Shown here: piece by piece, positions 5,306 to 10,166 of the stretch | How positions within the stretch are numbered: position 1 is the stretch's first letter | Layout of the letters: every line of letters starts with the position of its first letter | Source: Candidatus Bathyarchaeota archaeon | GTDB lineage: Archaea > Thermoproteota > Bathyarchaeia > TCS64 | NCBI GenBank assembly: GCA_026014515.1 | Contig: JAOZIG010000014.1 | Location: 3,386-13,551 of the forward strand | Reading direction: 5' to 3' | DNA: 10,166 nucleotides | The notes under the pieces: model-generated | Told to the model about the DNA's origin: nothing | What the model saw: the letters and a program-made list of their open reading frames with translations, nothing else | Database searches by the model: none | Made by a program: the position numbers and the translations under genes

Positions 5306-6598
5306 ATGAAAGGTAACACACTAGCAATTGTGCTTCTAGTCGTCGGACTTGTAGTCGGCGCTGGGGCAGGATATTTCATGGCCCCTAAAGAGCAGATAGT
5401 TGAAGATGGTGGTGACGGTGGAACCGTTACCGTGGAAGTTGCACCCCTCGCGGGAAAGAACATCCAGCTCGGCTATATCTCATCAACCACTGTAGGTCTA
5501 GAAACAGCAGTACCCCTAGTCGAGGACATCATGGCGGTAGACTATAATGAATACCTAGATAAACTCGGCATGGATACAACTGTTGAGTTCCTGATTGACG
5601 ATGCTACTGGTCAGGCCGCGGTCCACTTGGAGAAAGTTCAGGGCTATAAGTCCATGGACGTAAACGTCTTCATTGGTGGCGGATGGTCAAGCCAGGCGCA
5701 AGCCGCACTCAGCTACTGTAACGACAACGACATGCTAATGTGGAGCTCCTCATCAACCAGCCCACTTCTCGCAATCGCGGACGACAACCTATACAGGATG
5801 TGTCCAACTGACTTGATTCAGGCACCAGCCATCGCACAGATGCTTTGGAGTGCAGGAATTGAGGCAATCGTTCTAATCCAGCGTGGTGACGCTTGGGCAG
5901 ACGGTATCTACAACTACCTAGAGCCCGCGTATACCGCTAAGGGTGGAGTGATTCTCGAGAAGATTAGGTATGCTGGTGAGGCAACAGAGTTCGCTAACTA
6001 TCTGCAGACAGCAGAAGACATAGCGGAGGATGCTGTTGCCACATATGGCGCAGATCACGTAGGTGTTGAGATTATCTCATTCTCAGAGTTCGTAGTCATG
6101 ATTACTCAGGCACAGGACTTCCCAACAATGTATGGTCTGACTTGGTTCGGATCAGACGGAACAACCCTGTCCCAGCAAGCATGTGACGACTCCCCAGAGC
6201 AGGTAGTACACCTGAAGATACACAGCACATACGCAGCGCCAGCAGACTCAGACAAGTTCAACGACCTATACGAGAGATACTATGCACTTGTTGCTCAGCC
6301 ATTCGGCTACTACAGTGCATGTAGCTACGACATCGGTTGGGTGCTCATGGAGAGCATGAACAACGCTCAGAGTCTAGATGCAAACGTACTGATCCCAATC
6401 CAGCACACAACCGCTTACAACAACTTTGGTGCAAGCGGCTGGAACCAGCTGAACGATGACGGAGACAGATATGGAAGCAACTACCAGATATGGAGCTACC
6501 ACTACGAAGGCGGCGTAGTAGTGCCATACGTAACAGGACTATTCGACGGTATCACCGGACAAGTAACCTGGTACGTTGACCCACTCACCGCAGAGTAA
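5306..6598 (+). CDS. Membrane-anchored ABC solute-binding protein (LivK/Peripla_BP_6 type)
   Basis: Extracellular substrate receptor that feeds the LivH/LivM channel. From ATG 5306 it has 430 residues. A short N-terminal basic start and hydrophobic helix (about residues 5-26, ending in FMAP) are followed by an acidic, glycine-rich linker (EDGGDGG) and a type I periplasmic-binding fold from about residue 50 (GKNIQLGYISSTT). The middle contains FIGGGWSSQAQAALSYCND, SSSSTSPLLAIADDNLYRMC and IVLIQRGDAWADGIYNYLEP, all typical of the family. The hydrophobic helix has no cysteine after it, so it is not a standard lipoprotein and probably stays tethered by the helix. GTG 5288 would add six residues with two acidic ones before the signal. 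I prefer the ATG, but neither has a clear ribosome site at normal spacing. It is divergent from livH, and a T-rich terminator separates it from livG. Confidence 0.9.
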   Translation: MKGNTLAIVLLVVGLVVGAGAGYFMAPKEQIVEDGGDGGTVTVEVAPLAGKNIQLGYISSTTVGLETAVPLVEDIMAVDYNEYLDKLGMDTTVEFLIDDATGQAAVHLEKVQGYKSMDVNVFIGGGWSSQAQAALSYCNDNDMLMWSSSSTSPLLAIADDNLYRMCPTDLIQAPAIAQMLWSAGIEAIVLIQRGDAWADGIYNYLEPAYTAKGGVILEKIRYAGEATEFANYLQTAEDIAEDAVATYGADHVGVEIISFSEFVVMITQAQDFPTMYGLTWFGSDGTTLSQQACDDSPEQVVHLKIHSTYAAPADSDKFNDLYERYYALVAQPFGYYSACSYDIGWVLMESMNNAQSLDANVLIPIQHTTAYNNFGASGWNQLNDDGDRYGSNYQIWSYHYEGGVVVPYVTGLFDGITGQVTWYVDPLTAE

Positions 6599-6612
6599 GC
6601 ACAAATCTATCC

Positions 6613-6634
6613 TTTTTTCTTATTTTTTTATTTT
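6613..6634 (+). terminator. Oligo-T terminator after the solute-binding protein gene
   Basis: T-runs of six (6613-6618), seven (6623-6629) and four (6631-6634) begin 14 bases after the stop. This could let the abundant binding protein be transcribed separately from livG-livF, with partial readthrough possible. Confidence 0.65.
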
Positions 6635-6697
6635 AACCACAAATAGAGCAAGATTGTATTGCATCTAAAAAGTGAGGGATTTTAACACTTATTTCCT

Positions 6698-6747
6698 TGA
6701 AAGAAACCCTGATTAATCTTCTTTCACATCTATCTAAACCCGGGTTT
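6698..6747 (+). promoter_or_regulatory. Two dyads upstream of the livG promoter (candidate operators)
   Basis: TGAAAGAA (6698-6705) is exactly complementary to TTCTTTCA (6719-6726), and the loop contains the palindrome GATTAATC (6711-6718). Ten bases on, AAACCCGGGTTT (6736-6747) is a perfect 12-bp palindrome that ends nine bases before the TATA box. The 8-bp string TAAACCCG at its left side (6735-6742) also occurs at 5066-5073 next to the livH start. Binding by a regulator shared across the transporter genes is inference. Confidence 0.45.
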
Positions 6748-6756
6748 CTCAGCAAA

Positions 6757-6766
6757 ATTATATAAA
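6757..6766 (+). promoter_or_regulatory. TATA box of livG-livF
   Basis: ATTATATAAA matches the archaeal TATA consensus. Transcription should start about 25 bases downstream, near 6788. This places the in-frame ATG at 6773 outside the message and supports the ATG at 6803 as the livG start. Confidence 0.75.
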
Positions 6767-6802
6767 CACTATGTGTGTGCTATATGGTTAGTTGATGCCG
6801 AC

Positions 6803-7561
6803 ATGTCGGAAGTACTTAAAATAGATAATGTTCACAAATTTTTCGGCAAGTTCGCAGCCAACGACGGCGTTAGCTTCAGTTTAAAGGAAGGCGGCATCTA
6901 TCTGCTCGTCGGGCCAAATGGCTGTGGAAAGTCAACACTAGTTAACTGTATCTCAGGAATCTATGTCCCAGAGGAGGGGCACATCTACTATCGTGACGCA
7001 GACATCACGAGCGAGGACATGTACAAGATCGCGCGGAGGGGGCTTGTACGAACCTTCCAGATTGCGTCTCCCTTCCTGAGTCTCACGACTCTTGAGAACA
7101 TGCTAGTTGCATTGCCGGATAACGCAGGCGAGAACATCGCACTGTCACTATTCAAGCCAACTTGGATCGATAGCGAGATCAGCGCGGTAAGACGCGCCAC
7201 TGAGCTCCTGAAGGTTCTTGGGCTAAGACACGTATGGAACAAGCCAGCCAACACCCTAAGCGGTGGAGAGCTCAAGCTCTTGGAGATTGGAAGAGCACTG
7301 ATGTCAGGTGCCGAGACAATTCTCCTCGACGAGCCCGTAGGCAGCATTGACCCTGTACTCTGTCACCAGATCTTCAGCCACGTATTGAGGCTAAGAGACG
7401 AGCTGGGAATCACATTCCTAGTTATCGAGCACAGGCTTGAGGTAGCTGCACAGTACGCAGACCACGTCTTCGCTATGGACAGAGGCATGCTAGTCACCGA
7501 AGGAACTGCAGAGGAAGTCTTCGAGGACGAGCGAGTAATCAAGTCATACCTAGGTGAGTAA
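6803..7561 (+). CDS. livG: ABC transporter ATPase LivG
   Basis: One of two cytoplasmic ATPases that power the importer. The 252 residues contain Walker A GPNGCGKST (37-45), the Q-loop glutamine in VRTFQ (Q86), signature LSGGE (152-156), Walker B with catalytic glutamate TILLDEP (172-178, E177), D-loop GSIDP, and the switch histidine in LVIEH (H210). The FQIASPFLSLTTLENMLVAL stretch after the Q-loop is typical of LivG. GSIDP replaces the more usual AGMNP-like D-loop of LivG, a mild variation. ATG 6773 is rejected because the TATA box at 6757-6766 leaves no room for a transcription start ahead of it. livF overlaps or abuts the 3' end, with the stop at 7559-7561. Confidence 0.94.
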   Translation: MSEVLKIDNVHKFFGKFAANDGVSFSLKEGGIYLLVGPNGCGKSTLVNCISGIYVPEEGHIYYRDADITSEDMYKIARRGLVRTFQIASPFLSLTTLENMLVALPDNAGENIALSLFKPTWIDSEISAVRRATELLKVLGLRHVWNKPANTLSGGELKLLEIGRALMSGAETILLDEPVGSIDPVLCHQIFSHVLRLRDELGITFLVIEHRLEVAAQYADHVFAMDRGMLVTEGTAEEVFEDERVIKSYLGE

Positions 7562-7562
7562 G

Positions 7563-8318
7563 ATGGGAAGCAAATACATACTTGAAACAAAGGGCCTAAA
7601 CGTAGGCTATGGACCAATCCACGTCATCTATGACCTTGACTTCAAGGTCCCAGACGGAGAGGTAACCATCATCGTAGGCCCCAACGGAGTCGGAAAAACT
7701 ACTCTACTGAAAGCAATCATGGGTCTGGCTACTGTCTATAGTGGCGAGGTCTTCTTTGAGGGCAAGAATATCTCAAAGGCTCCTCCATATGAGAGGACAA
7801 AGGCTGGTATTGGTTACATGCCTCAGACTGGTAACATTTTCAGCAACCTAAGCGTTGATGAAAACCTAAAGATGGCAGCCTATACCATGAGTGACCCAGA
7901 CGTCATCCAAGACAAGCTAGAGTTCGTCTTCAACCTATTCCCAAGACTCAAGGACTATCTGCCACGTGCAGCCGGTACCCTGAGCGGCGGTGAGCGCCAG
8001 ATGCTCGCTGAGGGAATGGTCTTGATGAGGGACCCCAAGATCATGATGGTCGACGAGCCAACAGCGGGCCTGATGCCCAAGCTGGTTAACGATGTCATGA
8101 GGCAGCTCAAGGAGATGGCTGATGAAACTGGTTTACCAATCGTATTGGTAGAGCAGCGTGCACGCCGTGCATTGGCTGTAGGTGACTACTCGTACATGAT
8201 GCGTGGTGGTAGATTCACATTCGAGGGAAGCGCCCCCGACCTGTTGAACCACCCGTTGCTGAACGAGATGTACCTCGGAGCCGTTGAGGTCCACGACCTC
8301 GACAAGGTAAAGGAGTAA
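7563..8318 (+). CDS. livF: ABC transporter ATPase LivF
   Basis: Second ATPase of the importer, paired with LivG. From ATG 7563 it has 251 residues: Walker A GPNGVGKTT (39-47), Q-loop Q88 in YMPQTGNIFSNLSVDENL, signature LSGGE (140-144), and Walker B IMMVDEPTAGL (161-171, E165). In place of the switch histidine it has VEQ (Q198), which is the normal state for LivF. ATG 7563 begins one base after the livG stop and has GGTGA (7553-7557) five bases upstream. GTG 7554 is in frame but lies on top of that ribosome site. Only a weak T-rich stretch (8333-8345) follows the stop before the next gene, whose codon use is clearly different. Confidence 0.94.
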   Translation: MGSKYILETKGLNVGYGPIHVIYDLDFKVPDGEVTIIVGPNGVGKTTLLKAIMGLATVYSGEVFFEGKNISKAPPYERTKAGIGYMPQTGNIFSNLSVDENLKMAAYTMSDPDVIQDKLEFVFNLFPRLKDYLPRAAGTLSGGERQMLAEGMVLMRDPKIMMVDEPTAGLMPKLVNDVMRQLKEMADETGLPIVLVEQRARRALAVGDYSYMMRGGRFTFEGSAPDLLNHPLLNEMYLGAVEVHDLDKVKE

Positions 8319-8395
8319 ACCCTCCAACCCCTATTTTGTTTATTTCACTTACTAGATGATACTAGATTTGCTTTGCATAGTTTTATCTGGTTTCT

Positions 8396-9025
8396 ATGAG
8401 ACTTTGGGTTATGCGTTGTGTTTATGTTGTTTCGCATGCCCAGTCGTTGCATCATGTTGAGCGGCGTGTAGGCGGATGGTATGATACAGGGTTAACTGAG
8501 CTTGGGCGATCACAGGCTGAAAAGACTGCTATGTTTCTCGCATCAGAGGTAGATGGTGATGCAGTAGTTTTTTCATCGGACCTGAAACGTGCCTCTGAGA
8601 CAGCGGAGATAATCGCAGGGAGACTTGGGGCTTCAGTTCAGTTGAATGACGGGCTACGGGAGATGAATTATGGTCTCGCCGGAGGTAAGTCCTTAGAGTG
8701 GGGTGATGAACATATTGTGCCTCAGCCTCTTGATGGTGACAGGATGAATCACAGGATATTTGATGGTGCTGAGAGTAAGCTTGAGTTAGCAGAGAGAGTG
8801 AACTCGGCTTTATCCAGTATTTTGACTGCATCTGTGGAGAATATTGTTGTTGTGACTCATGGTTTTGCCTCGACGTTTGTTGTTATGGCTTGGATGAGGA
8901 TTCCGGTTGAGTATCTTGGGTATGTTAATCTTCCTTCAAAGCCCGGGTGTGTATCCAAGCTTGTTGAGGATGATTTCTTTGGGAACCGTGGGGTAAAGTA
9001 TCTTTGTAGGACGGATCACCTTTAA
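8396..9025 (+). CDS. Histidine phosphatase (phosphoglycerate mutase-like) family protein with altered RHG motif
   Basis: The fold is that of the histidine phosphatase superfamily. From ATG 8396 (209 residues) the visible active-site pieces are H14 in VYVVSHAQS, R65 in SSDLKRASETAEI, E89 in LREMNYG, and the second histidine H155 in VVVTHG. GWYDTGLTELGRSQAE is the usual early helix. The family's R-H-G reads S13-H14-A15, so the first phosphate-binding arginine is missing. It could be a phosphatase with altered specificity, a mutase-like protein, or one with little activity; substrate is unknown. A second start, ATG 8411, trims five residues and fits the family N terminus equally well. Codons are rich in T-ending triplets, unlike livF just upstream, which hints at a different history. 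It is probably a single-gene unit. Confidence 0.85.
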   Translation: MRLWVMRCVYVVSHAQSLHHVERRVGGWYDTGLTELGRSQAEKTAMFLASEVDGDAVVFSSDLKRASETAEIIAGRLGASVQLNDGLREMNYGLAGGKSLEWGDEHIVPQPLDGDRMNHRIFDGAESKLELAERVNSALSSILTASVENIVVVTHGFASTFVVMAWMRIPVEYLGYVNLPSKPGCVSKLVEDDFFGNRGVKYLCRTDHL

Positions 9026-9071
9026 CCCCATCCGTTTGTTCTATTTAACATAAAATATATTCTAAATAGCG

Positions 9072-9079
9072 CATATATG
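9072..9079 (+). promoter_or_regulatory. Candidate TATA box for the acetyltransferase gene
   Basis: CATATATG lies 56 bases ahead of the ATG at 9136. Transcription would begin near 9101 and leave a leader of about 35 bases containing the GGTG ribosome site (9125-9128). The surrounding 9040-9100 stretch is generally AT-rich, so other choices (for example TTAACATAAAATATAT at 9045-9060) remain open. Confidence 0.35.
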
Positions 9080-9135
9080 TCGTAAATGATTTATCTTTCA
9101 CCATTATCAGTTAAGTTCATCATTGGTGTAAAAAT

Positions 9136-9585
9136 ATGGAACTTACGGTCAGAACTGCTTCCCTTGATGACGTTGAATCTCTTGTAGTGATGAACAAACA
9201 CTTGATCGAGGATGAGGGTAGCAGGAACCCGATGGATATGGAGGAGTTGAAACATCGTATGATAGGGATGATTGAAGGTGAATGGAAGGTGTTATTGATC
9301 AACAATCAGACCGAAGATGTTGGTTATATGGTATACAAGGTATCTCCCGATGAGTATTTCCCGGAACAAAGCGAACTCTACATCAGACAATACTTCATAA
9401 AGAGACAACACCGGGGCACAGGACTTGGTGCACAAGCATTCAACTTTATCTCCGAGAACTATTTCCCTGAAAACACGACTTTAACCTTGGATGTCTTGGA
9501 GATAAATCCGGGTGGACGCAAATTCTGGGAAAAAGTAGGTTTCAAACCGTACCTTACTCATATGAAGAAAAATAATGACCCCTAA
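9136..9585 (+). CDS. GNAT-family N-acetyltransferase
   Basis: A 149-residue acyl-CoA-dependent acetyltransferase of the GNAT fold; the acceptor is unknown. It begins MELTVRTASLDDVESLVVMN, the usual strand-helix entry. The acetyl-CoA pyrophosphate loop is QHRGTGLG (Q91-x-x-G94-x-G96), preceded by the strand LYIRQYFI. The C-terminal motif is NPGGRKFWEKVGFKPY (124-139), where the Y/F pair is typical. The acidic, methionine-rich region 25-50 probably forms the acceptor side. The ATG has GGTG seven bases upstream. The stop codon (9583-9585) overlaps the stop of the convergent gene at 9582, so the two share their 3' ends. Confidence 0.9.
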   Translation: MELTVRTASLDDVESLVVMNKHLIEDEGSRNPMDMEELKHRMIGMIEGEWKVLLINNQTEDVGYMVYKVSPDEYFPEQSELYIRQYFIKRQHRGTGLGAQAFNFISENYFPENTTLTLDVLEINPGGRKFWEKVGFKPYLTHMKKNNDP

Positions 9586-10010
9586 TCAATACTCTGTGTT
9601 CCCATTTCTTTTGGAATGATTGTCTCGTACGTCTCATGTATGTAATCAACGTCTTTCATGGATATTGTTTTCACAGAGACTGGGTGGACATCGATTATGG
9701 TTTTATCAACATGCATCGTTGATGGGTCAAACCAGAACATGTTTTCCTGCTCAGGGTGCCAGTAGAGGTACCACCAGACCCATTTCTCATCGACAACCTC
9801 TTCACTTGCGAATGATACATGTCCTTCTATCTCGTAAAAGTGGCGTTTTTCCTTGTCAGGGAAGAGTATCAATGTTTTCGGGTTCTTTTTTAGATCGGTT
9901 ACTTTTCTGGTGTTTGTGTATGTTGGGAACCACATGGTTGCATATGGGTTATCGTTGTAGTTTGTCATGGGTCTGCTGTGGGGTTCGTTGTTTTTCCCAA
10001 AGGTTACCAT
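9582..10010 (-). CDS. Pyridoxamine 5'-phosphate oxidase-like (split-barrel) protein; start uncertain
   Basis: A small FMN/F420-binding-type split-barrel protein of the PNPOx-like superfamily (general stress protein 26 group). From ATG 10010 it has 142 residues: EPHSRPM at 9-15, WFPTYTNTRKVTDLKKNPKT (27-46), then FYEIEGHVSFASEEVVDEKW in the middle and a tryptophan-rich WVWWYLYWHPEQ. The cofactor cannot be told from sequence. The same frame stays open upstream to a stop at 10074-10076 and reads KKEIIEDFKNSKLVYMV, which is exactly the helix and first strand expected at the N terminus of this family. No ATG, GTG or TTG lies in that part, so the ATG at 10010 may cut off real sequence. It converges on the acetyltransferase gene with a four-base overlap. 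Confidence 0.82.
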   Translation of the reverse strand: MVTFGKNNEPHSRPMTNYNDNPYATMWFPTYTNTRKVTDLKKNPKTLILFPDKEKRHFYEIEGHVSFASEEVVDEKWVWWYLYWHPEQENMFWFDPSTMHVDKTIIDVHPVSVKTISMKDVDYIHETYETIIPKEMGTQSID

Positions 10011-10046
10011 ATAGACAAGTTTTGAGTTTTTAAAGTCTTCAATAAT

Positions 10047-10081
10047 CTCCTTTTTTGTTTTTAGACTCGTTTTTTATGCCT
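10047..10081 (-). promoter_or_regulatory. Candidate TATA box and ribosome site of the PNPOx-like gene
   Basis: On the minus strand GGCATAAAAAACG (about 10069-10081) is TATA-like. About 25 bases later comes AAGGAG (10052-10047), where transcription or ribosome binding could begin. Both elements sit upstream of the extended frame rather than at the proper distance from ATG 10010, which supports an N-terminal extension of the protein. Confidence 0.4.
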
Positions 10082-10166
10082 TCTCGGTAATAAGGGTGTA
10101 TTTGGGGAGATATACGGGTTTCTATCTAGTTTATACTAGTTTTCATATATTAACAAGAATCCATGT
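10082..10166. other. Right-edge non-coding stretch
   Basis: AT-rich sequence with no recognisable gene. It holds a small inverted repeat, CTAGT (10126-10130) and ACTAG (10135-10139) around TTAT, and further TATA-like strings (CATATATTAA near 10144-10153). These may belong to the promoter of a gene outside the window. Confidence 0.4.

Noticed and set aside
6773..6802. Upstream ATG of livG
   Set aside because: Only six bases after the TATA box, so it would precede the expected transcription start.
6988..7347. 119-residue minus-strand open frame
   Set aside because: Antisense shadow of livG; the product has no recognisable motif while livG has all ABC ATPase motifs.
9620..10033. 137-residue plus-strand open frame
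   Set aside because: It lies antisense to the PNPOx-like gene, is rich in Arg/Cys/Ser/Leu without domain pattern, and the opposite strand has clear family motifs.
1..10166. CRISPR arrays, insertion sequences, toxin-antitoxin pairs or defence genes
   Set aside because: No regularly spaced repeats, transposase motifs or terminal inverted repeats with target duplications were seen, and every sizeable gene except the 122-residue one has a housekeeping, transport or enzyme-family identity.

Overview
The window is archaeal. It carries an archaeal informational gene block (GINS replication factor, ribosomal proteins eL42/L44e and eS27, initiation factor aIF2-alpha, H/ACA protein Nop10). It also has TATA-type promoters about 40 bp upstream of starts, oligo-T terminators without strong hairpins, and purine-rich ribosome-binding sites inside tightly packed operons. 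The lineage cannot be fixed from sequence alone; a TACK, Asgard or deep euryarchaeal genome would all fit.

Positions 1-2189 (+ strand) hold the informational cluster: the last codons of an unidentified upstream gene, gins51, then rpl44e-rps27e-aIF2alpha-nop10, the last four nearly head to tail with 1-8 bp spacings. A leader with a perfect 9-bp inverted repeat and a tiny start-stop ORF precedes rpl44e. Positions 2259-2627 hold a single unrecognised 122-residue soluble protein gene, flanked by short dyads upstream and a T-rich terminator downstream.

Positions 2723-8318 encode a complete LivHMKGF-type (branched-chain amino acid or related substrate) ABC importer, split into divergent units. On the minus strand, livH, livM and a 51-residue single-membrane-pass protein form one operon. 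On the plus strand, a membrane-anchored type I solute-binding protein has its own promoter and terminator, and then livG-livF have a second promoter that lies next to a 12-bp palindrome. The two arms share a 226-bp intergenic region. Together the products make a binding protein, two permeases and two ATPases, plus the extra small membrane protein, which is the most interesting candidate new component here.

Positions 8396-10166 hold accessory genes with T-richer codon use. They are a histidine-phosphatase-fold protein whose catalytic RHG motif reads SHA, a GNAT acetyltransferase, and a convergent pyridoxamine-phosphate-oxidase-like flavin/split-barrel protein. The conserved reading frame of this last protein runs upstream of its only available ATG with no standard start codon. 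I saw no tRNA, rRNA, CRISPR array, insertion sequence or phage gene. No intergenic stretch exceeds 300 bases.
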